Positions 23,966 to 33,889 are shown, counted from the stretch's first letter. The stretch: DNA of 64,000 nt from Yersinia canariae (GCF_009831415.1 NZ_CP043727.1:4154001-4218000), one strand, 5' to 3'. The notes: a model not told the origin generated them from the sequence alone. Made by a program: numbers and translations.

Positions 23966-26698
23966 ATGCAAGTTAAAAATTTCACTCGGCAATTGCTCAA
24001 TGTATTGAGCCGCAACCTGCCCCGCCGCCTAATCCGCCGGGAAACCATGCTTGAAGGGCTTTCTGCGGGAAGTACGGCTAAAGATATCCCGGCAGACCTG
24101 ACGCTACAGCGTTTGCAATGTGCCAATGAAGCGCCCCAGCAACTCTATCAGCGTTTTCACAGCCATCCCGAGGGCTTGACTGAGCAGGAAGCCGAGGCGA
24201 TTCGCCTAAACAGCGGCAGTAATCTGATTGAAAATCAGCAAGCTACCCCTTGGTGGGTTCATCTTTGGCACTGTTATCGCAATCCCTTTAACTTGCTATT
24301 GACCATTCTGGCACTGATTTCTTATGCCACTGAAGACCTCACTGCTGCACTGGTAATTGGTGCCATGGTGCTGATTTCCACCCTGATGCATTTTATTCAA
24401 GAGGCCCGCTCAAACCGCGCTGCAGATACTCTGAAAGCCATGGTGAGCAACACCGCGACAGTAATACGCAGCGATGCTCATACTGGAAAGAGTGAGCACC
24501 GCGAGCTGCCTATCGCCCAGTTGGTGCCCGGCGATATTATCAAGTTGTCTGCTGGCGATATGATCCCAGCAGACCTGCGCATTCTGGCGGCGAAAGATCT
24601 GTTTATCAGCCAGGCCGCCCTGACCGGGGAATCTCTGCCGGTTGAGAAAGTGGCGCAATGCCGTGAATGTGATGAACAGAATCCATTAGAGCGGGATACC
24701 CTGTGTTTTATGGGGACTAATGTGGTGAGCGGTTCTGCGCTGGCAATCGTCATCGGCACCGGTAACCAAACCTATTTTGGCCTGCTGGCTGAGCGCGTAA
24801 CTCACCAGGATGAACAACCCAATGCTTTCCAAAGTGGCATCAGCAAAGTCAGTTGGTTGTTGATTCGCTTTATGCTGGTTATGACACCCATTGTGTTACT
24901 GATCAATGGATTTACCAAAGGTGACTGGTGGGAAGCCGCGCTGTTTGCCCTCTCCGTCGCCGTGGGTTTGACTCCAGAAATGCTGCCGATGATTGTCACA
25001 TCGACATTGGCAAAAGGGGCGGTGAAGCTGTCAAAACAGAAAGTAATCGTCAAACGACTGGATGCTATCCAGAACTTTGGGGCGATGGATGTTTTGTGTA
25101 CCGATAAGACCGGCACTCTGACCCAAGATAAAATTTTGCTGGAGAGCCATACCGATGTATTTGGTGCGAATAGTGAGCGAGTACTGCGCTATGCCTGGCT
25201 CAACAGTTACTACCAAACCGGACTGAAAAATCTGCTAGATGTGGCGGTATTGTCTTCCATGACGAACTCTGCCGCAGCTGAATCCCAGTCGACTGACATG
25301 TTGGCGGGTTATCGTAAAATCGATGAAATTCCGTTTGATTTTGAGCGCCGCCGCATGTCAGTGGTGGTCAGCGATAAATCGGATTATCACGAGCTAATCT
25401 GCAAAGGCGCATTGGAAGAGATGCTGTCCATTTGCCGCCATGTCCGCCAGGGGGATGAAGTTATCCCGATGACCGATGCACTGCTGGCGCGCATCCGCCG
25501 TATTACCGATGAGCAAAATCAGCAAGGGCTGAGAGTCGTTGCCGTCGCAACGCGGATTTTACCGGCATATCAACGAGATTATGCGGTTATCGACGAATAT
25601 GACCTAATTCTTGAAGGCTATATCGCCTTCCTCGATCCGCCCAAAGAGAGTACGGCTCCCGCGCTGTTGGCATTGAAAAACAGTGGTGTCAGCGTCAAAA
25701 TTCTCACCGGTGACAATGAATTAGTCGCGCGCAAAGTCTGTAAAGATGTCGGGCTGTCTGTCGAGAAAGTCTTGCGGGGCCATGATATCGAACAGATGAA
25801 CGAGGCAGAACTGACTGAAGCCACCCGCACCACCACGGTGTTTGCCAAGCTAACACCGATGCATAAAGAGCGCATTGTACAAAACCTGCGTAATGCGGGC
25901 CATGTGGTTGGTTTTATGGGGGACGGCATTAATGATGCCCCAGCCCTGCGGGCGGCTGATATCGGGATTTCAGTAGATTCGGCCGTCGATATTGCCAAAG
26001 AAGCGGCCGATATCATTTTGCTGGAAAAGAGCTTGATGGTTCTGGAACAAGGGGTAATAGAAGGCCGCCGAACTTTCGCCAACATGCTGAAATATATAAA
26101 AATGACGGCTAGCTCTAACTTCGGTAACGTTTTCAGTGTGCTAATTGCCAGTGCATTTTTACCCTTCTTGCCGATGCTGCCCTTGCATCTGCTCATCCAA
26201 AACCTGATGTATGACATCTCCCAGATTGCCATTCCGTTTGATAACGTCGACGAAGAGCAACTGGCTAAGCCGCAACGCTGGAACGCCGGCGATCTTGGGC
26301 GATTTATGGTGTTCTTTGGGCCGATAAGTTCAATCTTTGACGTGTTAACGTTCAGCCTGATGTGGTGGGTATTCAAAGCTAACACACCAGAAATGCAGAC
26401 TTTATTTCAATCTGGCTGGTTCGTCGAAGGGTTGCTGTCCCAGACCTTGATTGTGCATATGATTCGTACCCGTAAGATTCCCTTTATTCAAAGTCGCGCC
26501 TCATGGCCGTTGTGTTTGATGACATTGGCGGTTGTTGTTGTCGGTATTGGCCTAACCTTCTCGCCACTGGCTGGATTCCTGCAATTACAGGCGTTGCCGC
26601 TATCTTACTTCCCATGGCTGATTTTGATCCTCACCGGCTATATGGTGACGACGCAGTTAGTGAAAGGATGGTTTGTGCGCAGATATGGGTGGCAGTGA
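23966..26698 (+). CDS. mgtA: MgtA, P-type Mg2+-importing ATPase
   Basis: Inner-membrane P3B-type ATPase for high-affinity Mg2+ uptake under Mg2+ limitation. 910 residues with the phosphorylation motif CTDKTGTLTQDK, TGES (ALTGESLPVEK), the hinge MGDGINDAPALRAADIG and about ten membrane helices. It resembles E. coli MgtA closely throughout (e.g. WWVHLW.CYRNPFN, KGDWWEAALFALSVAVGLTPEM). MgtB is the alternative, but no mgtC neighbour exists and treR is adjacent as in E. coli. Control signals upstream are PhoP-box promoters and a leader peptide. Confidence 0.95.
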   Translation: MQVKNFTRQLLNVLSRNLPRRLIRRETMLEGLSAGSTAKDIPADLTLQRLQCANEAPQQLYQRFHSHPEGLTEQEAEAIRLNSGSNLIENQQATPWWVHLWHCYRNPFNLLLTILALISYATEDLTAALVIGAMVLISTLMHFIQEARSNRAADTLKAMVSNTATVIRSDAHTGKSEHRELPIAQLVPGDIIKLSAGDMIPADLRILAAKDLFISQAALTGESLPVEKVAQCRECDEQNPLERDTLCFMGTNVVSGSALAIVIGTGNQTYFGLLAERVTHQDEQPNAFQSGISKVSWLLIRFMLVMTPIVLLINGFTKGDWWEAALFALSVAVGLTPEMLPMIVTSTLAKGAVKLSKQKVIVKRLDAIQNFGAMDVLCTDKTGTLTQDKILLESHTDVFGANSERVLRYAWLNSYYQTGLKNLLDVAVLSSMTNSAAAESQSTDMLAGYRKIDEIPFDFERRRMSVVVSDKSDYHELICKGALEEMLSICRHVRQGDEVIPMTDALLARIRRITDEQNQQGLRVVAVATRILPAYQRDYAVIDEYDLILEGYIAFLDPPKESTAPALLALKNSGVSVKILTGDNELVARKVCKDVGLSVEKVLRGHDIEQMNEAELTEATRTTTVFAKLTPMHKERIVQNLRNAGHVVGFMGDGINDAPALRAADIGISVDSAVDIAKEAADIILLEKSLMVLEQGVIEGRRTFANMLKYIKMTASSNFGNVFSVLIASAFLPFLPMLPLHLLIQNLMYDISQIAIPFDNVDEEQLAKPQRWNAGDLGRFMVFFGPISSIFDVLTFSLMWWVFKANTPEMQTLFQSGWFVEGLLSQTLIVHMIRTRKIPFIQSRASWPLCLMTLAVVVVGIGLTFSPLAGFLQLQALPLSYFPWLILILTGYMVTTQLVKGWFVRRYGWQ

Positions 26699-26786
26699 TA
26701 TTTTTTATTGGGTTATTGGTTCGGTTGCGGCCACCTGGGTTAAGTCATCAGTGAAGCTCTAACAACCGAATCAATCTAACAAAAAA

Positions 26787-28715
26787 TCAAATACGACTTA
26801 AACAATCAATCGCGATGGCCTTAAAACTATCAAAATGCTGGCTACTCAATAAACGGCTCATTGAGCGCTCGCGCACAAAGGTCACGAACAGGTCATAAAT
26901 TGCCATCGCTTCTTCATAATCGGTTTTACTGATCGCCAGCAAAAAAATTACATGCGCGACCTCACCCTCCCCCCAAGCTATGCCATCAGGTGCTAATAAC
27001 GTGACCACCACGGTTTTCTTAGCTAATAGGCCCAGTGAATGTGGCAAAGCAATCCCCTCGCCCAGCATGGTGGAGACTATCGCCTCTCGCTCCACGACAG
27101 AGGGGTAAAAATCCGCATCAACAAACCCTTCTTCTTCCAACTGACCACAGACTTTTTTGAATAACTGCTCTTGAGTCATTGGCTGGTCAATAATCATAAA
27201 ATGTTGGTTATCAAAGAATTTTTCCAACATGTAAGGTCGGGTGCGATCAACTAACACCAGCTTCCCGAGCTGCTCTAATTGATATTCCGTCGGGAAAGGT
27301 GACATCACCACCACCGGCTTGTTTTTTTCTGCCAGCCGTGAATTGGAAATAATGAAATCTTCGTCGATATGGTCAAGATTTTCGTAATCTCGCAGGGAAA
27401 TAGTCTGTGTCATGACAATTTGCGGATACTTACGGGAAATCTGCGCCTGAATCATGCGAGTGGTAGAATTTCCTGTGTCACACACCAACATCACCTGCGG
27501 ATGGCGCTGGTAACCAATATTGTAATGGCGCTCCAGCCCGACCCCAATATGTAACACCAGATAGCCAATTTCATTTTCACTTAGGCTGTAAGGGGTATAT
27601 TTACCCCAACTGGAAACGGCTGCCAATGTCACATCATAGGCCATAGGATAATGCTGTTTAATATTGGATAACAGTGGGTTAGGAATAGTAATCTGATATT
27701 TCACCCTCGTTATCATGGTCTTGATATGGGTGAGTAAATCAACTCGTAGCTGCTTATCGCCCTGCAAATTGTAGTTATAGTGGGTATTGATATACGTGAG
27801 AATATAATCCACCAATGTCTCTTCGTCATCGGCGTTAATTTCACTCGGGCGGCTGGTGTTGGGCGGGCTGGCCTGCACCCGACGAGCAGCAATATTCACC
27901 CGTAAGTAAGCTTCTTCTGCGGCTGAAATATCTTTACCGGATAACAGCTTGAGTTCATTCGCCAAACGACCTGAGGCCAACTTAACCGCCTCGTCCACAT
28001 CTTCTGCATCAAAATCGGATAACGGATAGCCGTCAGTGATACGTTTTATCGCCACCGCACAGTAAAAAATCAGGTATTGCTCGCCCTCATCGGTTAAGCG
28101 CACGGCGTATTGTGCAAGCAATTCATGCAGTAACCCGGTCAGCTCCGGTATGGTCTGGATGCTTAAAAACTCATTTTTTAATAATGGGTTATCGGCATCT
28201 TGCAGTTGTAACTGAAACAGTAAATCCGTCAAACAGGTGCGAATAGCTAATTCCGTACCGAATAACTTCATGCCATAGCGGGGCTTAGTTTCAATGGTCA
28301 GATGGTAACGGTTTAACCTTTCTCTCACCTCAGCCATATCATTTTGCAATGTGCCACGGCTAACAAACCATTCATCGGCTAAATCTTCCAGCTTCAATGA
28401 AAAAGCAGAGGTCAAAAAACGGATTAACAGATAATGCACCCGCTCATTGGCAGTACGTGGGGTCAGGTGCATCTTACGATTTTGCGGCTGTAGGGTACGG
28501 AAGCGGTCAGCATCCTCCACCACCAGCCGATAGCCAAAACCACGGTTATGCACAAAGTGTGCGCCATAATGCTCAAGGATCTCATTCAACGCCGTGATAT
28601 CAGCCCGCACTGTCCGTGTTGAAACCGCAAAGCGTTTCGCCAGCTCCTCCTGAGGTAGCGTTTCCGTTTGCAGAGCATCGAACATATAGGCCAGACGTTG
28701 ATAAGGAAATCTCAC
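26787..28715 (-). CDS. PRD-containing transcriptional regulator with EIIB- and EIIA-like domains
   Basis: 642-residue BglG/LevR-type activator: HTH (~1-60), a second HTH/Mga-like segment (~90-165), PRD1 (~170-290), PRD2 (~300-405), EIIB-like domain with Cys412 (VMLVCDTGNSTTR), and a C-terminal EIIA-like domain with His559 (GEGIALPHSLGLL). The DNA-binding N-terminus means it acts on DNA, not as an RNA antiterminator. PRD1 seems to lack its two histidines (Tyr218, Asn274 in their places), while PRD2 keeps His330 and His389. GTG start with GGAGTGGAG upstream. Last gene of the 35730-26787 cluster and probably its regulator. Confidence 0.85.
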   Translation of the reverse strand: MRFPYQRLAYMFDALQTETLPQEELAKRFAVSTRTVRADITALNEILEHYGAHFVHNRGFGYRLVVEDADRFRTLQPQNRKMHLTPRTANERVHYLLIRFLTSAFSLKLEDLADEWFVSRGTLQNDMAEVRERLNRYHLTIETKPRYGMKLFGTELAIRTCLTDLLFQLQLQDADNPLLKNEFLSIQTIPELTGLLHELLAQYAVRLTDEGEQYLIFYCAVAIKRITDGYPLSDFDAEDVDEAVKLASGRLANELKLLSGKDISAAEEAYLRVNIAARRVQASPPNTSRPSEINADDEETLVDYILTYINTHYNYNLQGDKQLRVDLLTHIKTMITRVKYQITIPNPLLSNIKQHYPMAYDVTLAAVSSWGKYTPYSLSENEIGYLVLHIGVGLERHYNIGYQRHPQVMLVCDTGNSTTRMIQAQISRKYPQIVMTQTISLRDYENLDHIDEDFIISNSRLAEKNKPVVVMSPFPTEYQLEQLGKLVLVDRTRPYMLEKFFDNQHFMIIDQPMTQEQLFKKVCGQLEEEGFVDADFYPSVVEREAIVSTMLGEGIALPHSLGLLAKKTVVVTLLAPDGIAWGEGEVAHVIFLLAISKTDYEEAMAIYDLFVTFVRERSMSRLLSSQHFDSFKAIAIDCLSRI

Positions 28716-28786
28716 TGCTCCACTCCGTTATTTAGAACATTAGCATCCCCCTGCCGACATAGCCGTAGGGGGCGCGTTATCTCACA

Positions 28787-30028
28787 TCATTTTTCCTGTG
28801 CAACCGGCACAAATACCATTTGCGATGGACTGCCCACGGCGGTATAGCCCGGTACAAAGGTCAATTTGCCACTTTGTGGGGAGACTTTAAAGCGAGTTAT
28901 GTTGTCGCTGCGTTGATTCATGGCGTACAGGTAGTGCCCGCTGGGGCTGAGAACCAAAGTGCGTGGATAATCACCGCGTGTCCACACGTCCTCTATCGGC
29001 TTAAATTCACCATCAGCCGTCACGGCAAACAGACCAATACTGTTATGCAAGCGGTTTGCTACATACAAGAATTTGCCGTCTTGCGAGAGTGCCAGACCTG
29101 CGGCAAAGTTAGTGCCACGAAAGTCCTTTGGTAAGGAAGATATAGTATGTAACTGTTTCAATGTGCCTTTTTCCGGATTCAACTGATAGCTGGTCAGTGT
29201 TGAGGCTTCTTCATTGATCAAAAATAAGGTTTTACCGTTAGGATGGAATACAAAATGGCGCGGGCCAGCACCGGCCGATGAAGCGCTGATGAATGGCGGA
29301 GAGTTAGGTATCAATTTGCCATTATCTGCATCAAACCGGTATTGATAAATTCTGTCCAGCCCCAAATCGGTGGCGAACACAAATTTGCCATTCGGCGAAC
29401 TGGCGACCATATGAGCATGGGGGCCATTGTGGTCACTGATGGCAAAGCTCCCTTCGACCGCGGCCACGGGTTTCGCTGCCCCCGCCGGGCCTTCATCTTG
29501 CTGCACTGAACTGGCATCGGAAAGTCTGCCGCCGCCTTGTACCGGGAAAGCAGCCACGGAACCGCTGATATAGTTGGCGACCAGTAAATGGCTACCCGAT
29601 GGGGTTAAAGAGAGATATACCGGCCCGCCGCCCTGAGAATCAACCTGATTAATCAACGTCAAACTGCCATCAGCCGGATTAATGCTGTAAGCGGCAATAG
29701 CGCCGTGTTTCCCGCCATTATAATCCGCGACTTCACTGGCGACATATAAGGTTTTGCCCTGATTATCTACCACCAGTTGCGCCGGATTGGCCAGTGAACT
29801 GACCAAGGTTTTCTCCGTCAATTCACCGGTTTTAGGATCAACCTGTAGCCGGTAAACCCCTTCACCATTCGGGTGATAAGTCCCGACGTAAGCGAATGAT
29901 TTATTGGCAGTCTGTTCGGCGTAGGCCAGCGGATTAAACAGCACAACCGCCGCCAAAGTGATGCCCGCTGACAGGTTTTTTAAGCCAGTCAGGTCTGTTA
30001 AATCAGATTCTGTTGAGCTGTTATGCAT
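28787..30028 (-). CDS. Exported lactonase-family beta-propeller protein
   Basis: 413-residue protein of the lactonase (YbhE/Pgl, seven-bladed propeller) family: repeated strands such as KSFAYVGTYHPNGEGVYRLQVDPKTGELTE and GHYLYAMNQRSDNITRFKV. A hydrophobic segment ending in ...NPLAYA (~residues 17-38) looks like a signal peptide, so it should act in the periplasm, unlike cytoplasmic Pgl. In this cluster it may open a sugar-acid lactone before uptake; that role is inferred. The gap upstream (30029-30157) holds a hairpin but no gene. Confidence 0.8.
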   Translation of the reverse strand: MHNSSTESDLTDLTGLKNLSAGITLAAVVLFNPLAYAEQTANKSFAYVGTYHPNGEGVYRLQVDPKTGELTEKTLVSSLANPAQLVVDNQGKTLYVASEVADYNGGKHGAIAAYSINPADGSLTLINQVDSQGGGPVYLSLTPSGSHLLVANYISGSVAAFPVQGGGRLSDASSVQQDEGPAGAAKPVAAVEGSFAISDHNGPHAHMVASSPNGKFVFATDLGLDRIYQYRFDADNGKLIPNSPPFISASSAGAGPRHFVFHPNGKTLFLINEEASTLTSYQLNPEKGTLKQLHTISSLPKDFRGTNFAAGLALSQDGKFLYVANRLHNSIGLFAVTADGEFKPIEDVWTRGDYPRTLVLSPSGHYLYAMNQRSDNITRFKVSPQSGKLTFVPGYTAVGSPSQMVFVPVAQEK

Positions 30029-30088
30029 ATGGGTCCTTACTCATAGGGAACAATTATCGAATGGTATGGATCTATCCAACTTCACAGT

Positions 30089-30112
30089 CAGAGCACCCAG
30101 CAGGGCACTCTG
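30089..30112 (-). repeat. Stem-loop in the aldolase-lactonase gap
   Basis: CAGAGCACCC / GGGCACTCTG around AGCA; in the minus-strand RNA the two DNA mismatches become G-U pairs, giving a 10-bp stem. No T-tract follows. It could moderate expression of the last two genes of the cluster (processing or partial attenuation). Confidence 0.45.
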
Positions 30113-30157
30113 TGGACATCGCCGCTCTATCAATTTTTATGCCAATAAATCAGAACG

Positions 30158-30898
30158 TTACTGCACGATTTTCTTTACTATGTTCAATAAGGTTTTCACA
30201 TCTTCTGGGCGAGTATTGCCTGTTTTGCTATCAATAATTGAGCTATAGATATGCGGGATAACTTTGGTGACACCCGCATCCAGCGCGATTTGCACTATTT
30301 GCTCGAAATTATCCAGATCAATACCGCCAGTTGGCTCCAGCCAGAAACCCGTCGCCGCGCAAGCCTCGGCCACAAAACGGTATTCATCAATAGAGTCCAA
30401 TCCATTCATCGGGAAGAATTTTACTGAGCTGCCCCCCATATCTTTCAGCATGGCGATGGCGGTCGTGACCGGAACAATGGCGTCTTTTTGTTGTGAACTC
30501 AGTGGGCCAGTAGATATCTTCACATAGCCCACTTTGCCTGTGGGTGAAATCAGGCCATTGACCACAGTCTGATGCTGGCCCAGCAAAGCGCGGCTGGTGC
30601 CAACACCGGTAAAGACCTGATTCACATGCTGCGGCTGTACTTGCTGTGAAATCTGGCTGACCATAGCCGACTGTTTGGGATCACCAGCACCCAACCCAAC
30701 CGACAATGCATTGTCGATAAGGGCGGCATACTCGCGCATGTCTTTGACTGCGCTGTCGACATCCGGGTAATGCTTCGATAACACCCCCACCAGCACATGG
30801 CCTTCAGCGGCCTGATAAATCTCGGGTGCATTGTCTTTAGAACCGGCCAGCACATTCAAGCACACGCGGTCACAGTAATAATTTGGGGTCAGTTTCAT
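30158..30898 (-). CDS. KDGP aldolase family protein (DgaF-like)
   Basis: 246-residue class I aldolase-like protein, predicted to cleave a 2-keto-3-deoxy-sugar-acid 6-phosphate into pyruvate and glyceraldehyde 3-phosphate. Candidate Schiff-base Lys160 lies in SSVKFFPMNGLDS, similar to VKFFPAE of KDPG aldolase, and EPTGGIDLDNF resembles the phosphate-binding turn. Belongs to the EF_0839-type family that always accompanies the DgaE-like gene. Only 3 bp follow the lyase stop. Strong GGGAGC ribosome site. Confidence 0.88.
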   Translation of the reverse strand: MKLTPNYYCDRVCLNVLAGSKDNAPEIYQAAEGHVLVGVLSKHYPDVDSAVKDMREYAALIDNALSVGLGAGDPKQSAMVSQISQQVQPQHVNQVFTGVGTSRALLGQHQTVVNGLISPTGKVGYVKISTGPLSSQQKDAIVPVTTAIAMLKDMGGSSVKFFPMNGLDSIDEYRFVAEACAATGFWLEPTGGIDLDNFEQIVQIALDAGVTKVIPHIYSSIIDSKTGNTRPEDVKTLLNIVKKIVQ

Positions 30899-30901
30899 CG
30901 G

Positions 30902-32014
30902 TCAGGCTCCCTTAACCAAGCGGTTAATACAGGTGTAAATCGTCTCAAGCTGTGATGGCGTCACGCTGCGTACATCCACCTCAATCTTGCCTTCGTTAGC
31001 TTTGTAAGCACGGAAGTAAATGGCAATTTCGCCATTTTTGAGTGCATCGACCAAATCTGGGGTCGACCGACCTATTTGGGCCTCATCAAAACTGATTTCA
31101 GTGCGGGCAATATCACGTCCCGCCGCATCCCAAACCACTTTGGCTGAGACGCCGTCAATGGTATTTAGCTGACTGATGAAAGAGGCCATTTTCTCAACCA
31201 TCTGCTGGCCAGTTTCTTTCTCCAGTGTCATGTAGCTTTCAATCGCGCGGGTCAATCCAAGAATGCCTTCCTTACCGACTTTCATCGCCCGACCAATGCC
31301 ATTGGATTGCAACTTCACCCAATCCACATAGGTTTTCTTGCCTAATACCAAGCCGCTGGTCGGCCCTTCAATGGCTTTGGCACCACTGTAAATCACCAAA
31401 TCAGCCCCCATTTGGTAGTAGCATTGCAAGTCTTCTTCCGCCGCGGCATCGACAATTAATGGCAATTGATGCTTACGCGCAATCACCACGGCTTGCTCAA
31501 CAGATAAAATGCTTTTTTGCACACAATGATGGGATTTTATATACAAGATCGCCGCAGTATTGGGTGTGATTGCAGCTTCTAGTTGTTCCGGTAAGCACTC
31601 ATTGGCATAACCAGCTTCCACCACTTTGCCGCCGCCTAATGTCACCATGGTATCAACCGGCGCACCAAAGTTAACATTGTGGCCTTTGGGCACGATAATT
31701 TCATGGGGCACAGTACGCGGTGCGGCGTGCAGGTTAACCAGTAAGTTAGCATTGTCTTTGACAATCACGGCGGCGACGGACTGGGCAATCCCGGCAGAGG
31801 CGCAAGACACCACCACCGCACTTTCCACATTCAGTAAGTTCGCGATATAAGCGCCAGTTTGATTCACCAGATCTTTCATTACAAAGTAATGATTCAGACC
31901 CAACTCCACGGCCTCAACCACATCTTGGCGGGGTGTCGAAACCCCCAGCATCGTCATGCGGCCAGAAGCATTAATGACATGCTTTAACTGGTATTTTTCA
32001 TAAACTGAAGACAT
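30902..32014 (-). CDS. DgaE-like PLP-dependent ammonia-lyase (SelA fold)
   Basis: 370-residue fold-type I PLP enzyme of the SelA-like group that includes D-glucosaminate-6-phosphate ammonia-lyase (DgaE). The PLP lysine is probably Lys213 in LVIYSGAKAIEGPTSG; LIVDAAAEEDL carries the cofactor-ring Asp. Predicted to eliminate ammonia from a 2-amino-2-deoxy sugar acid 6-phosphate, giving the 2-keto-3-deoxy compound used by the next enzyme. Overlaps the amidohydrolase gene by 17 bp. The precise stereochemistry of the substrate cannot be read from sequence. Confidence 0.87.
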   Translation of the reverse strand: MSSVYEKYQLKHVINASGRMTMLGVSTPRQDVVEAVELGLNHYFVMKDLVNQTGAYIANLLNVESAVVVSCASAGIAQSVAAVIVKDNANLLVNLHAAPRTVPHEIIVPKGHNVNFGAPVDTMVTLGGGKVVEAGYANECLPEQLEAAITPNTAAILYIKSHHCVQKSILSVEQAVVIARKHQLPLIVDAAAEEDLQCYYQMGADLVIYSGAKAIEGPTSGLVLGKKTYVDWVKLQSNGIGRAMKVGKEGILGLTRAIESYMTLEKETGQQMVEKMASFISQLNTIDGVSAKVVWDAAGRDIARTEISFDEAQIGRSTPDLVDALKNGEIAIYFRAYKANEGKIEVDVRSVTPSQLETIYTCINRLVKGA

Positions 32015-33167
32015 CTTTTAACTTCCCTTCGTCAGTTAATACTAAGTCACCGGCGACAACCGCAGCCAGTGGCACCAGAGACTTCTCACCGGTTACCGAT
32101 TTACCTTCTGAATCACTGAAGACCTTAGGCTGTTGTTTTAACTCAAAAATGGTCAAATCCGCGTCATAGCCTGCATCCAGCCGCCCTTTATCAGTCAGGC
32201 GCAGAGCATGGGCGGCATTTTCAGTCACACAGCGAATGACTTGCTCAAGAGTCAGGCCGAGGGTGAAAAATTTAGACATCACAGTCGCCAGGCTATGTAC
32301 TGGCCCATTTAGACGATTGCGGCAATAAATGTCGGAACTGATGGTGTGCGGGTAAATACCTTGCTTGATGGCAAGTTCTGCCACATCAAAGCTGAAACTG
32401 GCACTGCCGTGGCCCACATCTAATAATACGCCGCGTTTCAATGCCCGCTGGATAGATTCACGCAATGCGCCCGCTGGCGTCAAAATTCGGTTTGGTTTGC
32501 CGTTGTAGCAGTGAGTAATAATGTCACCTTGTGTCAGTAAGTCGGCAATTTCATCCAAGTCCGGCGGGTTATTACCGATATGCACCATCAGCGGCAACTG
32601 ATTGTTTTCTTTTTGAATTTCTTTAGCCCGAACTAATGGCTTGATGCCATTTTTGCCCACCACACTGCTGCTCATTCGTGCTTTAATGCCGATAATAAAA
32701 CCGGGATTGCGAGCAATGGCTTGACTGACACTTTGTTTATCAATCTGCGCCATATCCGCTAATTCGTTTTGCGTCACGATGCCCGTTTTCGCAATATTCA
32801 GGAAAGCATAAACATGCGTTTTGGCCGCACGAGTTAAGCGGTAAAAATCATCCACATCATTAGCACCAGTGCTGCCGGCATCCACCACAGTAGTGACGCC
32901 GCTGGCAACACCGACTAAATCGGCTTCATCATGATAAATAGGTGATGCGGAGTAACAATGCACATGGGAATCAATCCAGCCCGCACTGAGGTAATATTTC
33001 CCGGCCAGGTCCAACACTTTTTTAGCGGAATTAATCGGATATTTTGCCTGATTTTCGTTATCTTCAGAAATAACCGCGCTGACAGCGACTATTTTTCCGT
33101 CATTAATTGCGACATTAACCTGCCGGCCGTCAACTAATAATGCCCCTGTGATAATAAAGTCATACAT
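31998..33167 (-). CDS. Amidohydrolase/deacetylase family metallohydrolase (EF_0837 type)
   Basis: 389-residue amidohydrolase-superfamily enzyme: HxH metal motif His68/His70 (GWIDSHVHC), candidate carboxylated Lys162 (IIGIKARMS), His196 (LMVHIGNN), His219 (IITHCYNG) and an Asp in the ISSDIYCRN loop. Such enzymes remove N-acyl groups; here it would expose the amine for the DgaE-like lyase. Dihydroorotase or adenine deaminase are more distant alternatives. AAGGG lies upstream of the ATG. Confidence 0.87.
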   Translation of the reverse strand: MYDFIITGALLVDGRQVNVAINDGKIVAVSAVISEDNENQAKYPINSAKKVLDLAGKYYLSAGWIDSHVHCYSASPIYHDEADLVGVASGVTTVVDAGSTGANDVDDFYRLTRAAKTHVYAFLNIAKTGIVTQNELADMAQIDKQSVSQAIARNPGFIIGIKARMSSSVVGKNGIKPLVRAKEIQKENNQLPLMVHIGNNPPDLDEIADLLTQGDIITHCYNGKPNRILTPAGALRESIQRALKRGVLLDVGHGSASFSFDVAELAIKQGIYPHTISSDIYCRNRLNGPVHSLATVMSKFFTLGLTLEQVIRCVTENAAHALRLTDKGRLDAGYDADLTIFELKQQPKVFSDSEGKSVTGEKSLVPLAAVVAGDLVLTDEGKLKDVFSL

Positions 33168-33238
33168 TATCTTATACCCTTCTTACTTGACGTCGCAGCA
33201 GAGTAAATATCCAGTTATTTGAATATTTACCCCGTGGA

Positions 33239-33889
33239 TTAGGAAATTGCGACTGGGAAAATAGACCCTAAAATCATGGCCCCCAGAATTGCGCCACCGG
33301 TAATAGGTTTGTTCCACAGATAAAACAGTAATGCACCGGCCAAAGAACCAATTCCAATAGGAATGGATGCAGTAATGGCAGACAAAATAATCAATGGCCC
33401 CAAGAAACGGCCAGACGAATTACCGGCCCCCATCATGACATCAGCGCCATAAGTTGAGTTACTTTGGTTAATCGTAAATTTACGCGCCAAAATAATCAGA
33501 TAACCAATCGCCAGACCAATCACCAGACCCGTCACTAAAGATGCGGCGAAATTAGCAACTGGAAAAACAAATCCGGCACCCAATAATAATGCTGGCACAC
33601 CCAGACCAACACCGGTTTGAATGGCCCCGCCAATATCTAAAATACCGACCAGTGAACCTTCAATAATACGGGCGAATAAGAAGCTGGCACCAAATGCAGC
33701 CACTGCACCATAAACCCCGGTGTCCATCCCCGCACGTAGCATGGAAACAAATGCCACTTCGTTAAATGCGCCGATACCATATAAATAATACATATGAGTA
33801 CCTGCGAATACGCCGGAGGATAATAACCCTACAAATATCGGAAATGACCAATCGGCATACCAGAAATTATTTTTGGTTTGTTCATCCAT
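33239..33889 (-). CDS. DUF4310 integral membrane protein
   Basis: 216 residues, mostly hydrophobic, about six membrane segments (e.g. FPIFVGLLSSGVFAGTHMYYL near the N-terminus; ILSAITASIPIGIGSLAGALL near the C-terminus). I recognise it as the DUF4310 (EF_0833-type) family, always beside DUF4311, DUF4312 and SFCGS genes. Presumably half of a transporter; no mechanism is known to me. Start chosen at 33889 for spacing from GAGGAG; ATG 33892 and TTG 33895 are alternatives. Confidence 0.82.
   Translation of the reverse strand: MDEQTKNNFWYADWSFPIFVGLLSSGVFAGTHMYYLYGIGAFNEVAFVSMLRAGMDTGVYGAVAAFGASFLFARIIEGSLVGILDIGGAIQTGVGLGVPALLLGAGFVFPVANFAASLVTGLVIGLAIGYLIILARKFTINQSNSTYGADVMMGAGNSSGRFLGPLIILSAITASIPIGIGSLAGALLFYLWNKPITGGAILGAMILGSIFPVAIS

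Noticed and set aside
26787..28715. BglG-type RNA antiterminator
   Set aside because: The N-terminus is a DNA-binding HTH, not a CAT RNA-binding domain, so the protein should be a DNA-binding activator.
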